Of a stretch of 64,000 nucleotides of DNA, positions 42,285-53,489 are shown one piece after another. Source of the DNA: Rhynchopus euleeides (Eukaryota > Euglenozoa > Diplonemea > Diplonemida > Diplonemidae); the NCBI GenBank assembly GCA_963210315.1, contig OY723266.1, forward strand, positions 2,046,001 through 2,110,000, in the 5' to 3' direction. Numbering within the stretch: position 1 is the first letter of the stretch; each line of letters opens with the position of its first letter. A model generated the notes under the pieces. The model was not told the DNA's origin. It did not search any database and was given only the letters and a program-made list of their open reading frames with translations. A program made the translations under genes and the position numbers.

Positions 42285-45200
42285 ATGCAACCTCCGAGCC
42301 CCACGTCCCACTCTGGGCTGGCATCATCGGTTGACTACAACCGCATGACTGCTGGGAGTTCCAGCCAGGGAGGGCATGGGGGCCATCGCTTCAATCCGGC
42401 AGATGGGCATCGCGTGGGAGCCGCTGCGCAGCGGACGCAGTATTCGAGCAACCCCTATGCCCTCTACACCCCGGCAGAGCTGGGAACTGAGAAAACCCAG
42501 CTCCCGTCGCAGGGTTCAGCCCACTTCGGTTCACAGGGTTCCGGGGTGATGTCCGGCGGAGCAGCGACAGGCAGCGTCCGCAGCGCGCCGCCATCAGCGG
42601 CGTGGGAGAAGACGACCCAGGGGGGCCCCCCAGCTCCCACCGGGTGCCTGGGGCGTGTGTCTGTCGCTGTGAACCACGGCATCGAGTCGGCGTTTCACCA
42701 CATCGCGTCGTTCGTCGTGGGGAGGCCCTATGTCACGATCTTCCTCGTCGTGGCCCTCTCTGCAGGGCTCGCCCAGGGCATCTGGTTCTACGAGGAGGAG
42801 CTCGCGGGGGACAAGCAGTTCACCTCCAGGGATTCGGAGGCGGTCTACGATCAGGACTGGGTTGTCGAGCGGTTCGGCCACAGCGACCGCGGGGGCACCC
42901 TCTACGCGAAGCACAGGGGGGGCGGTGCGGGCGGCGTGCTGGCGAGGGAGTCGCTGCTCGCGATGCTGGACTACCACGTGTGGCTGACAGCCCAGTTTGA
43001 GGTTGATTATGAAGGGGGGAAGCTCGGGTTCTCGGATGTCTGCGCGAAGACACACCGGAAGGTGTGGGGTGGTGGTGGGGGGTCGACCCCCGTTCCCTCT
43101 GCTGGCACCGCCACCGCCACCGCGGCATGCGAGCAGCCGGCATCCATCCTCCTGCTGTGGGGGTATGACAGGGCTGCGCTTCTCGCTGATCCTGACATCC
43201 TCGCGACGGTGAACAACGCGACGCGGTGGCGCGAGGTGTCGCCCTCCGGCCCCCCTGCAGCCGGCTATCTTTCGAAGCTGACGGAGAGGGATGCCACGGG
43301 CCGGGTCGTGTCGTCGCCCGCCGCCTCCATTGAGTACAGCTTCAAGAACAACAAGGTGAAGGTGAGCGGGGAGGGCGACATCGACAAGGCGAGCGACACC
43401 TTCGAGGTCCGCGCCTTCGAGGAGACGTGGGGGAGCTGGAGGGAGCGGTACCCCTCGCTGGAGCTGCACCTCGTCACCGACGGGGCGATGGACAAGGCGG
43501 ACACCGATGCGACGGAGAGCGATGTATCCGCCCTCTCCATCGGATATGTCCTGATGATCATCTACGCGACATACGTGCTCTCCCGGAGGCGGGTGCGCTA
43601 CTCCCACTCCATCCTGGGTCTGGTTTCCGTTGTCTCTGTGGGGCTTTCGACCATCAGCTCCTACGGGCTCTGCTGGTTTCTCGGGGTGAAGTTTAACACT
43701 GTGGTGCAGGTGTTGGTGTTGGTGCTGCTGGGTATCGGTGTGGATGATGCCTTCGTGATTATGGACTCCTGGTGGGACAACGCGCACATCCCCGACATGA
43801 AGAAGCGGATGGTCGCCGCGATGTCCCACGCGGGCCCCGCCATCACCATCACCTCGGTGACAGACCTCGTCGCCTTCATCAGCGGTTCCACCACAGAGCT
43901 CCCCGCGCTGCGCGACTTCTGCTACTACGCGGCGCTGGGGATCTTATTTGACTTCTTCTACCAGGTCACATTCTTCGTGGCAATCGCATATCTCGACTCC
44001 CTCCGGCAGGAGAGTGGGAGGGCCGACTGCCTGTGCTGCGTGCATGTCGGTCCCGACACCGGGTGCTGCGGGCAGAACATGGCGAAGCCTGGGGCGAAGC
44101 CTCATAAGGAGGCCGACCGGCCCTTCTTCGCAAAGATTATCGGGGAGAAGCTGCCGGCGTGGAGTGTGGGGAACAACGTGGGGCGGACATGCGTCACCCT
44201 CGTGTCGTGTGTGCTGCTGGGCATCGCAGGGTATGGCTGCTTCGAGAAGGTGGAGATGAACTTCAACAGCGAGTGGTTTATCCCGGACGACGCAGATGTC
44301 AGGAACGGCATGGACATCCGTGACGGGCATTTTGCAGGGAACTCGCTTCCGACAGGCATCTATGTTGGCGATGCGGACTACCCAGCCCAGCAGGGCGACA
44401 TCCTGTTCTACAACGACAAGGTTGCGAGCAACCGGTGGATCCTCCCGAAGACAAGCACGTCGTGGCTTGTGGATCTGATTGTGTGGGTCAACGCGACATC
44501 CCCGCAGGACATCACGCAGGACGCCAGGTTCTCACGCGACATCATCCGGGCCGACAGGTTCTATGCGCACCTTGGGGGCTTTCTGGATGGCGCGGTTGGG
44601 CCCCCTTCAGCACAGCAGCACCTGCGCAACATCGTGTTCACACAGGATGGCACCGCGATCTTCGCCTCCCGCAGCCTTGCCTTCATGTCCAGCGAACCGG
44701 CATCGGATGGGCAGACTGCTGTCGATGCGATGGACGAGCTGCGGAGAGAGGTTGCCGGGTCCTCCCCTCGGGTGCGTGTTTGGGCTTTCCCCATGGTGTT
44801 CTGGGAGGGGTTCAAGATCATGATCGAGGAGCTGGTGAAGAACGTCGTCGTTGCGGGGGCTGCCGTGTTCATCCTGGTGTCGGTGCTGGCGGCAAACGTG
44901 ATGATCGCGGTGTTCGTCACCATCACCATCGTCTGCATCGATGTCTGCCTCCTGGGGTTCATGGGCCTGGTGGATGTGCAGGTCAACAGCGTCTCCGTCA
45001 TCTGCATCGTTGTTGCTGTGGGCCTCGCTGTCGACTACAGCGTGCACATCGCAACTGCGTTCCTCCACATATCAGCCGTGCCCAACCCCAGGCACTCCGC
45101 GCGGGCACAGCGTGCTGCGCACGCCCTGTGGAAGATGGGCCCTGCTGTGGTGAACGGCGCCTTCTCGACCTTCCTGGCGGTGGCGCCCCTGATGTTCGCC

Positions 45201-45938
45201 AAGTCGTACCCCTTCATCACGTTCTTCCGCATGTTCAGCCTTATCATCGGCTTCGGCGCATGGTTCGGCGTCTTCTTCCTCCCCGTGGTGCTGTCCTTCA
45301 TCGGGCCAGACCCGCTGCCGACAGCCTCCCCGCTAGAGCCCTGGATGAACCCCCTGCACCCCGACTTCCACACCGCACAGCCGGATGACGGCGACGGCGA
45401 CAACGCCACCACGACTGAGCTGGAGGTGAGGAAGGAACAGCCGTACACCCAGTCGGAGGGCTCGTTGTCCCGCCACCCGCTCCAGGCTGCGCAGGTGCAG
45501 CAGGGCTACCCGTCAGGGCCGGTGCGCAGCGGGAGTGGGGGGTTGGTGTCGCCACGCCAGGCTGTGCCCGAGGAGGGGCGTGCGCCTGTGGTGTACCAGC
45601 CGTCCTCCGTTATCGTGGCGCCCACGCCGAACCCGGCGCACCTGATGCAGCAGCAGGCCTGGGGAGGCGGGCAGCAATACCAGCTGTCGAGGCCGCCACC
45701 CGTGCACCGTGTGTACACACCTCCGCACCATCAGCAGCAGCAGCGCACTGGCGTGCCCCTCTCGCCAAGGTCGGGCGATGCAGTGTTTGTGTCTGAGGGG
45801 CTACGGAGGGTGCCGCTGCACGCTGCGCCTATCAGAGGGAGCAACGGCCTCGTAGCCGATCCCATGCAGGAGAGCCCCTTCGCATCTGCACGCCTGGGCA
45901 GCGGTGGTGATCTCCGGAGGCAGGTTTACGTTATCTAA
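42285..45938 (+). CDS. Patched-domain RND-family membrane protein
   Basis: A single exon of 1217 residues. A Ser/Gly/Gln-rich cytoplasmic N-terminus (about 130 residues) leads to TM1 (VTIFLVVALSAGLAQGI). A large extracytoplasmic domain and a five-helix bundle follow, then a second TM and loop, and a second five-helix bundle. The halves carry the paired RND motifs, GIGVDD at 483-488 and GLAVDY at 913-918, whose Asp residues form the proton or ion relay in Patched, NPC1 and Dispatched. Glu/Asp-containing loops with NATRW and NATSP could be N-glycosylated. The tail (about 1010-1217) is Pro/Gln/Ser-rich. The family moves sterols or other lipids across or out of membranes. In protists the substrate is unknown. 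It resembles the PTCHD branch more than NPC1, since no Cys-rich N-terminal NPC domain is present. Confidence 0.9.
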   Translation: MQPPSPTSHSGLASSVDYNRMTAGSSSQGGHGGHRFNPADGHRVGAAAQRTQYSSNPYALYTPAELGTEKTQLPSQGSAHFGSQGSGVMSGGAATGSVRSAPPSAAWEKTTQGGPPAPTGCLGRVSVAVNHGIESAFHHIASFVVGRPYVTIFLVVALSAGLAQGIWFYEEELAGDKQFTSRDSEAVYDQDWVVERFGHSDRGGTLYAKHRGGGAGGVLARESLLAMLDYHVWLTAQFEVDYEGGKLGFSDVCAKTHRKVWGGGGGSTPVPSAGTATATAACEQPASILLLWGYDRAALLADPDILATVNNATRWREVSPSGPPAAGYLSKLTERDATGRVVSSPAASIEYSFKNNKVKVSGEGDIDKASDTFEVRAFEETWGSWRERYPSLELHLVTDGAMDKADTDATESDVSALSIGYVLMIIYATYVLSRRRVRYSHSILGLVSVVSVGLSTISSYGLCWFLGVKFNTVVQVLVLVLLGIGVDDAFVIMDSWWDNAHIPDMKKRMVAAMSHAGPAITITSVTDLVAFISGSTTELPALRDFCYYAALGILFDFFYQVTFFVAIAYLDSLRQESGRADCLCCVHVGPDTGCCGQNMAKPGAKPHKEADRPFFAKIIGEKLPAWSVGNNVGRTCVTLVSCVLLGIAGYGCFEKVEMNFNSEWFIPDDADVRNGMDIRDGHFAGNSLPTGIYVGDADYPAQQGDILFYNDKVASNRWILPKTSTSWLVDLIVWVNATSPQDITQDARFSRDIIRADRFYAHLGGFLDGAVGPPSAQQHLRNIVFTQDGTAIFASRSLAFMSSEPASDGQTAVDAMDELRREVAGSSPRVRVWAFPMVFWEGFKIMIEELVKNVVVAGAAVFILVSVLAANVMIAVFVTITIVCIDVCLLGFMGLVDVQVNSVSVICIVVAVGLAVDYSVHIATAFLHISAVPNPRHSARAQRAAHALWKMGPAVVNGAFSTFLAVAPLMFAKSYPFITFFRMFSLIIGFGAWFGVFFLPVVLSFIGPDPLPTASPLEPWMNPLHPDFHTAQPDDGDGDNATTTELEVRKEQPYTQSEGSLSRHPLQAAQVQQGYPSGPVRSGSGGLVSPRQAVPEEGRAPVVYQPSSVIVAPTPNPAHLMQQQAWGGGQQYQLSRPPPVHRVYTPPHHQQQQRTGVPLSPRSGDAVFVSEGLRRVPLHAAPIRGSNGLVADPMQESPFASARLGSGGDLRRQVYVI

Positions 45939-48900
45939 AGGAGGGATGGTTGGGGAAAAGCAGCAAAGGGCGAAAAATCCTCTCACTGTGGCGGCTGGTC
46001 TGACCCGTTGGACAGAAAGAAAGCGGTCGGAGCGGGGGCCCAGAGGGGAACAAACGAACCACAGATATAAATAACCACGGTTGTCGGCGGGGAGCGGGCG
46101 GGGGGGCGATGGCCCTCCCCCCTCCCCCCTATTTCCACCCTTGTTCATCCTTGCTTCGATTCAAACCCCATTCCATATCGTGTGCGTGGCACGGCATCTT
46201 CTGCACCCATATTCCCACCCCATCCCACGGCGACACAAATGCCCGGACACAGGCCCCCAGGGGCTGTTTGATTTTTCCTGGCCTTTTTGCTGGCCATGCA
46301 TGAAGAACAAGCGGCAGGCCTGGTGGGTGGATGTGTGTCTTGTGTGTGTGCCAACCGTTCCCGAGCGCTCTGAGCAGTCCCTGGTGTGGGTGGTGTGTTC
46401 TTCAGCTCGAATATTCCTCGAGCTCAGCGAGAGCCATTCCCGCCCCACACCCCTGGTCGGAGTTGCATTTCTTTTCCTTGCGTTGTGCCCGAACCATCCT
46501 TATCACGTTCTTCTCTTCCTTCCTCCTTTCTTCCAAGCCCTATCCATGTCTCTAGCTCTTGACAAAACTTGTTTGTTGATATTTTTTTGACAGTTCGGCG
46601 TGGCCAATTCAGGAGGCTTCTTACCGTGTGGATTTTATCTGAGAAAAACACCCCGCACGCCCAGGCAGGCGTGGGGTGCTCTGTTCGGGGTTTGCGGGTT
46701 TTCGAAGAACAACAGCCTTCGCTGCTCCCCTGAGATCCCGAGGCCCACGGTTTCATAATTTTGGAGAAGAATCGTATCAAAATTCTCGCGATTCAGGAAG
46801 GGGACGTTGGATGAACACCTTCCACCTGCCACTTCACAGCAGCAAGAAAGTCCGCGCTCAATCGAATCAGCTCGGCGTTGCATCGGGTTTTTTTATTTTG
46901 CAAGCTGTGGGTGTTGCTTCTGTTTACCCGGATTTTTGGCGCACAAACAACAGCCTTATCTATTCTTTGGGGGACTTCGCTCTGTGTCAAACTGTGTCAG
47001 TCTGCCTTCCTCTTTCGAGAGGTGACTCACTGTCTCTGCATTTTCTGAGAACGACGACCCCCCATTAGATCTGAGCTGGACAATGTGTTCTGCCACAAAA
47101 GCGAAAAGGGATCACACTTGTCCAAAACCCGCCAGAAGGTTTCACCATATATTTTTTTTGCGAAAGGGGTCGGATTATGCTGGCCCTTGTTTTTGTTTCC
47201 GCTGAATGCCACACTGTGTCCGGACACCTGATGTCCAGCCACACGCCACCTCCCACTCCCCTCCCCCCTCCCCCCCTGTATCGCTTGGAAATATTGTTAT
47301 GGTCCCTCACGCAGGAGACCCCTCCCCCTATTGGCAAGCTGAGAGGTTGCTCAATAGCCATGCGACAAATGGATACAGACATGGCCCGTTCACCCCCCCT
47401 CCAACATGCCGCTAAGATACGATTTCTGCGGGGCCCCCCACACCCAGCACAACCGCCTCTGGGATAGCACCCCGGGACTCACTTGGGTGGCATCTTTGTG
47501 TGAGAGCTGGTCTCTCCACGATTATCGAAACCCTTCCTGCTTTCGACCCAACGGTCGAAAGTGACATGTCGAGCGCGCTGTTTTGTGTAACATCAGCCCC
47601 TCAGAGAGGGATGTGAGGGGCTGATGGGATGGGCGGTGTGAAGGGTGTGTCCCCCACATCTCGCCTGCCTTGAGTGGAGGGGCACCTCGCCTCGGGCCCT
47701 GTGTTCATTGCAAGCCTCTTCCGTTCCTTGCATCCCCCTGTTTAGCCTCCTATCTTGCCCCGGCTCATGCGCCGCCGCACACAAGACACAGGCACCCCTG
47801 TGCCTCTTCACCAAACACACCTTCAGCAGCCTGCACAAATCCCCGACGCTGCTCTAAAATGGAACGCCATGCCGACAGGTCGTGTGGGTGACAGTGGCGG
47901 CATCCGAGCCCACTCGGTGCTTAACCCTGCCCCCAACGAAGAAGGCTGCTGCGTATTTTTTTTGAGACACTGGGGGGTCTTCGCTACGGGGTGGTCGTCA
48001 GTGCATTTTGGTGCATTTCCTGTTGAATTTGCTGAAAAAAACTGACGAAGACTTGACGAAGAATAACGACCAGCGAAGACCCCCACTGGGATGGGATTGT
48101 TTCACCCAGAGCCAGGCTTCACAACCCCCCCCCCCCCCCCGATCCAACCTTTGCTGGAGGGGTGCAGGGGGGGGGGGGGGTGTCACCCCGTGTCTCTTTC
48201 TTTTAACCTTCACTTTCGACAATCACCCCCCACCCCTTCACAGCCCTCCCTGCCGGCACAACATCTCCTTCTGGGAGAGGGTGCCCGTGGGGCTGCTGCG
48301 AGGGGAACCACCCCCACCCCACCCCACACCCCCCCCTCCATCCCTGCCTTTCCATTTGCCTTTCCTGCTGTTTTGTATTTTCCACACCCCCACACCGCTC
48401 TCGCTGCCTATGCTGTGGTGTAGCCTGCCCCCTCGTCACCCTGTCACCCCACCCGGCAGCACGTGCAGCGGTGTGTTGGTGTCCTGTCTGTTACATCTGC
48501 CGCGCATGGTGCCTCGGGCTCCATGTGCACGGGCGGGTTTTGCTGTGTGGGGAGGAGGAGGTGGGTGTGTGTATGATATCGGAATATCGGGGGTCTGGCG
48601 AGGTCCGACCCCCGCTCGCGGGGGTCGTCTGGGCACCAAAAATAGCAGGGCAGACTCCCGCTAGCGGGGGTCGCCCAGACCCCCGCTCCAGGGGGTGGGA
48701 GTCCACCGTGTGTGTGAACAGTGGGGGGGAGGGGTGGGGGAGGGAGCAGGAGCGTGTGCTGTGCCCGAGTGTGCTCGGATGTGCCCTCACACTCCATCAC
48801 ACGGTGGGGTGAGGGGTGGGGTGGGGTCTCTCCTCCCCATGCGCCTGTTGCAAAAAATAATCACCCCGCCTCATTCTCGGGGGTTAGTTGAAAAAAATCC

Positions 48901-49166
48901 CTCATCAAAAAGCGACCGATTTTCGGGGGGTGGGTGCCACCTCCCTTCCTCCCCCGAAAAAGCGGGAGGATCCAAACCGTCTGTTTGCAGTCTGGGTCGG
49001 GGTGGGGTTTGAATTGGATTTGATAGAACGCGATTGCCTCCTATTTTGTTTTGCCCTTTTCTGAATCTCCCCGAGAGTTTTTTTTGTTGTTGTTACACGC
49101 CGCCTTCACCGGCCTTCGAACTGGCTTTGTCTGTCACCTGAGCAAGGTTCAATGTTGACTGTCATA
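45939..49166. other. Intergenic, repeat-rich; no gene recognised
   Basis: Contents: a MITE-3 copy (46969-47067, TTGGGGGACTTCGCTCTGTG to CCCCCCATTAG); a stem-loop with ATCAGCCCCTC arms (47591-47625); a MITE-4 copy (47972-48084, GGGGGGTCTTCGCTACGGGG to CAGCGAAGACCCCC); runs of C and G near 48126-48180; and the transposon end at 48690-48709. ORFs across 48008-48664 are low-complexity Pro/His and are not supported. Confidence 0.55.
48590..48709. mobile_element. Fragment related to the 3.0-kb TA-site element
   Basis: Ends GGGAGTCCACCGTG like the right end of the element at 7659-10697. Inside it carries GACTCCCGCTAGCGGGGGTC plus further ACCCCCGC-type inverted repeats. A matching left end was not found. 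Confidence 0.55.
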
Positions 49167-49822
49167 CAGTGCCGCAGAAAAGTTTCGAACGAACAAAAGT
49201 TTTAAAATTCTCCGTTCGAAAGTTTTTTCGTCTCAAAACTTTTGTTTTGTTTTAAAAGTTATCTATCCTGCATCATGGGAGTTTCCTAGAGGTGTGTGGG
49301 ATGATGTGCCACATGTGCAACACTCCAGCGCTGTGAACAGGCAGTCTTTGGGTCAGGCGGGTGTCAGCGTCCTTCAACCTCACTCAGGTTACTCCTATCT
49401 GTCCCCTATCGCCAGGTTTGCTGCGAGTTGCCAAAAGCGGATGAGTTTGCGGATCGCAGGCAGAGAGGCCAGAAGAGGAATGTCCAACCTCAACAGGGTC
49501 GTTATCCCCAGTCGAGTGGTTTCCGCAACCGAGCGGTCCATCCCTCCAAACCACACGACATGGGGGCCTTTTCGGGTCCACTGGATGCTGCTGACATCGC
49601 AAATAGAATGACCTCGACCTGTCCAGTCCTGTCAAGAAGTATTTTTAGTATCTCTCTTGTCAAGAAATCTTTGTCCGAAAACACTTCGGAGAAAGATCCT
49701 TGACTTTGAAACAAAGTATTGAACAAAAGAATGTTTTAAAATTTTTCGCGAAGCGCGATTTTCGTCTTAAAACTTAAAATTATCTTAAAATTTATCGTGT
49801 TCGAAACTTTTCTGTGGCACTG
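49167..49822. mobile_element. Tc1/mariner-like non-autonomous element (656 bp)
   Basis: Begins CAGTGCCGCAGAAAAGTTT and ends with the inverted form (one mismatch in the first 20 bases). TA at 49165-49166 and 49823-49824. CAGTG termini and TA duplication are typical of Tc1 elements. Inner AT-rich segments (AACAAAAGTTTTAAAATTCT and its inverse) prolong the inverted repeats. The interior (49294-49726) has no recognisable transposase; it may be a captured or scrambled sequence. Confidence 0.85.
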
Positions 49823-51095
49823 TATTTACGTATTATCCGCTCCTATTCAACGATACAGACGCCATATCAATGTCATGCAATATGATTGTTTTACAATTCA
49901 TTTGTGTTATACAACCATCCCCGAAATCTAAGATTCTTTGAATTTGCTGTTGCACTCTTCATTTGACATGCGACTAAGTTTCCCACCCCCCTCTGGGGAG
50001 TACGTTTTGGAAGATGTGGCGGGCCCTGTTCCAGGGGCCACATATGTCCCGTGTATTTCCAATCACCTCGTCGTGCAGCAGTCTCGAGCAATAACCCGTT
50101 TTCAAATTGTCTAATATTTTGACACTGACTGCGTAACCCCGATTCCACATCAGTTAAAGTAATCAAATCCACTTGAGTCAGACGTTATTACCGCCCCCCA
50201 TTCATTTGGTGCAAAATTTGAAATCTTGCAGACTTCTAAGTTCTTGTGGTGGAACAGTCTTACTTATGAGAATCCCTCCAAATGTTCCGGAAAACGAACC
50301 ACTCTGGGACATATATCTGTTGCTGTCTGAGGAGGATCCTTGAAATCGGTAGTGGACAGTAGCGGACAGGGCGGACATTTCCTTGTGGAAAAAGTGCCCG
50401 AAAAAAAAATTCGAAAAGGTCCCCCTTACAGAATTAGCCTTTTTTCAAAAAATCGGAAAATTTCGGACCGCAATTTGTACCCAAGAAAGTGCCGAATTTT
50501 CGGACTTGGTCCGATTTGAACGATTTCCGTGCCTCTTGCAACCCCCATGAGGGGGGGGCTGCTGTTTCGGGTTCTTCCGGTGGTACATGCTGGGGTGTCA
50601 GGACAGGTAATCCTGCTCGCTGTACCCGGTGATCCCTGACGCAGCCAGGAAGTGGAGAGCCTTGGAACCCTGGTTGAGGCCTGTAACACCCGGCCTTCCT
50701 GCCACTTGTGGCATTGTGGAGTGGAGGTGGTTATGGAGAAGGTTCTCTCTCCGTCCGGTCGAGCACAACCGTCCTCTCCAGCCAGGGGTCATCTCCTTTC
50801 CAAACAAGGGCCAGGAACATGCTCAAACAAACCAATTGATCAGAAAATCTGGCTTGCCGTGGAATCATTGAGCATTGGGGAGTGGTTTGCACCCTTGCTG
50901 CGTATGACATGTCCATTTTTGACGATTTTTGGGCAGAATTTGGTGCGTGGGACCTTTCGATTTTCATGATTTTTTCGGAATTTTCGTGGGGACCGGTACC
51001 CCATTTGAGGGCCAAAAATCTCATTTCCGAGGCCTGGGAATGGTCGCAGTGGCCTCAGATGTCCAAAAACGTTCAATTGACCTCCTCGAAAAAAA
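49823..51095. other. No gene recognised
   Basis: AT-richer than its surroundings up to 50300. Contains a first TTCGAAAAGGTCCCCC motif at 50410-50430 that belongs to the repeat series that follows. Confidence 0.4.
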
Positions 51096-51350
51096 ATTCG
51101 AAAGGTCCCCCCGACTGGCACCCCGGATTAGGACATGTCTCTGGGGGTGTCCGGGGGCATTTTTGGCCCATTCTTGGCTGGGGAAAATGGGCCATTTTTC
51201 ACGGTTTTTCGGTTTTTTGTCCGGACCGGCACCGCATTTGAGGGGCAAAAATCTGATTTCCGAGGCCCGGGAATGGTCGCAGTGGCTTCATTTGGCCAAA
51301 AACGTTCAATTTACCCTTCCCCAAAAAAAATTCGAAAGGGTCCCCCTACA
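50915..51350 (+). repeat. Diverged direct repeat, about 234-bp period
   Basis: CATTTGAGGGCCAAAAATCT, then CCGAGGC, GGGAATGGTCGCAGTGGC, AAAAACGTTCAATT and AAAATTCGAAAGG-TCCCC appear in the same order in two consecutive units. A partial third unit lies at 50400-50430. The open frame 50929-51786 that spans it is a by-product of the repeats. Confidence 0.75.
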
Positions 51351-51439
51351 AATCGCCGGTCTTAGGAGCAAAAAATTTGGGCACCCAGATTTCAAAAATT
51401 TTCAAACTATTTTCTGGACCAAAAATCAAACTATTGAGG

Positions 51440-51715
51440 TCCTGGCCGGACATGTCCGGGGGGGGGGGTCAAAATTGGATTTCCCGAATTTCCGGGTCCG
51501 GACATGTCCGCCCGGACATCCGGACACCAGAAAATGTCCGCCCGGACATGTCCGCCCTGTCCGGGGCGGACATTTCTGGATGTCCGGATGTCCGCCCGGA
51601 CATGTCCGGGCGGGAAATTCGGGAAATGTCCGGGGGGGGGGGGGGGGGTCAAAATTGGACCCGGACATCCGGACACCCGGATTTCCGGGTCCGGGCATGT
51701 CCGCCCTGTCCGCCC
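51440..51715. repeat. Dense array of GGACATGTCC / TGTCCGGACA palindromes
   Basis: Short palindromes CCGGACATGTCCG, ATGTCCGGATGTCCG and CGGACATCCGGACA recur every 10-30 bases, separated by CGCC or GGGCG, together with two G runs (51463, 51637). The larger inverted arrangement (TCAAAATTGGAT and GGGAAAT on both sides) suggests one folded element. Confidence 0.8.
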
Positions 51716-51786
51716 TGAAACCGCCTAAGGGGCCGGGGGAAATCCAGGAAATTCGGGAAATCCAGGAATATGAAGAATCCTCCTGA

Positions 51787-53489
51787 CAGAGCAAAACCTC
51801 ACCGAGGTTAGCATGTCTTCAGCAACCCGTGCCACCGCCCTGACTGGCTGCCTCCCTGTTGCGATGTGGCGTGGTGTGGCTGTCGCTTGAAGTCTTCCCG
51901 CCGCTGATTCTTTTTATCCCGGAGTTCCGCCATCAACCCCCCATTTGAGCTTGTCTTTCTTCTGCCACATGAACCACACACTCTCTCTCACCCGCGCCCC
52001 CACCCCCTGCAGGCAGCCGTGTGCTCTCTCTGCAAGGGAGGGTCTGCGTGTGTGTGTGTGTGGGTATCGGTTCTTCGTGGCGTCACCCACTTTACTTCCC
52101 CATCCCATCCCGGCCCATGTTCCCATCTTCAACTCTGCACTGCACTGCACTGCTTGCCTCGCTCCTAGCCCTGAACTGCTTTCAACACCCTCACCACCCC
52201 TTCAATATCCCGCCTTTGTTACAGCACGCTTCGGTGTGGGCGGGATGTGTCGTGTGCTTTGTTCGTGCTGTTTTGTGCTCCTCATTCATGGCACAGGCCT
52301 CCAGCAGGCAGTGCGAGTGTGGGCATATCTCAACAATAAGAATAGCGTCTCCCAAGGATCTCTTCCAGGAAGCGACAAGACAAGAGGACTGAACAACAGG
52401 CTTGGCTGTGATTGGCGACGCCAACACAGATAATACGCGTGTGAGAGGTCCTTCTGTCGGTAGCTTACTTCGCGGTCTGGATAAACACACTAATGGAACG
52501 AAGAGACATGTTTTGTTGACCGCTTCCATAAGAAACCCTTCGAGAACAAACGGCGAAAGATCAAAGGAGCGGCGCCGTAAATAGCGCGCACTCCGCACGT
52601 GACATGTCTGGCGGGTTCGGTTCTCACGTTGTGACCTTGAAGAGGCACTGCGCGACGATGCCGGTTCGCTCACCCAAAACTCCAATTCATGGTCAACCGC
52701 GTGATGTCGCCGTAACAACTCCCGTAAAACCCGACGCACACCCCCCAGCCCCAACCCCTCCCAAGACTTGGCGCGTGTCACCTCCGCACACCTTTGGAGC
52801 AGCCGACAGAGGCAGTGAGAATCAGGCTGATTCCTTCGCTTCTGGGGATGGGCCGGGGACGCTCTTCACGCCATGGCGTTTCGATCAGCACCGCCGCGGC
52901 TTGCGAGGCGGCAGCCGGGGGGGCGGGCGGGTTTATTTGGCTTTATTCTGTTCTCTTTGCCTTCAGCGGGTCTTGGGGCGGTGGGGCAGGTCTGGTGTGT
53001 GTGCCCTCCCCCCCTCTCTCCTCCCCCCCGCAGCAACTCCCCAGCCTGCCTTTGCCGCACTTCTCCTCGTACGTGCTGCCACTGCCCTTCTGGGCACTCG
53101 AGTAAAATCAAGGAAGCCGCGACCCACTCCCCTGGGCCCCACCCCGCCCCATCACCCACAGTGCCACACCTTGGGTAGGAGGGCTTCGCTTGGAGGTAAG
53201 GGTGGAGTGTTGCGGAGAGAGAGAGACGTAGCAAAGCTGCGAGTGTTGCTGGAGAAAGTGGGGGGGGGGGGGGGGATGCTGAACGAAGAGAGGGAGAGTG
53301 AGAGAGATTGTGCGTCACACAGCCATCCCATATTGAGAGGTTCAAGGGTTGTATGCCTTCACAAGGCGGTGCACTTTCATAGCCCTCCTCCACAATCACC
53401 CTGCTCTGCACCCCATCCACCCATCCAATCAGCACCACCCCACACAGGCCCCCCCCCCCCCCCCCCCCACACACACACCACACCCTCCG
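51787..53489. other. Intergenic region upstream of the pseudo-astacin gene
   Basis: 52225-52300 is a copy of the dispersed CGGTGTGGGCGGGATGTGTC / CGTGCTTTGTTCGTGC repeat. The rest shows G and C runs, including 14 G at 53260-53274 and 20 C at 53449-53468, only 21 bases before the ATG. ORF 52604-54151 (+) overlaps the real gene in another frame and is Pro/Ser/Arg noise. Confidence 0.55.

Noticed and set aside
42594..43829. 411-codon minus-strand ORF under the Patched-like gene
   Set aside because: Shadow frame; the + strand shows clear RND motifs and transmembrane segments.
51440..51715. GGACATGTCC matches the p53-family half-site pattern RRRCWWGYYY
   Set aside because: The match follows from any such palindrome, and nothing in the window suggests a p53-type protein or a regulated gene nearby.
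50929..51786. 285-codon ORF on +
   Set aside because: Made of the 234-bp direct repeats and the GGACATGTCC array; no protein-like composition.
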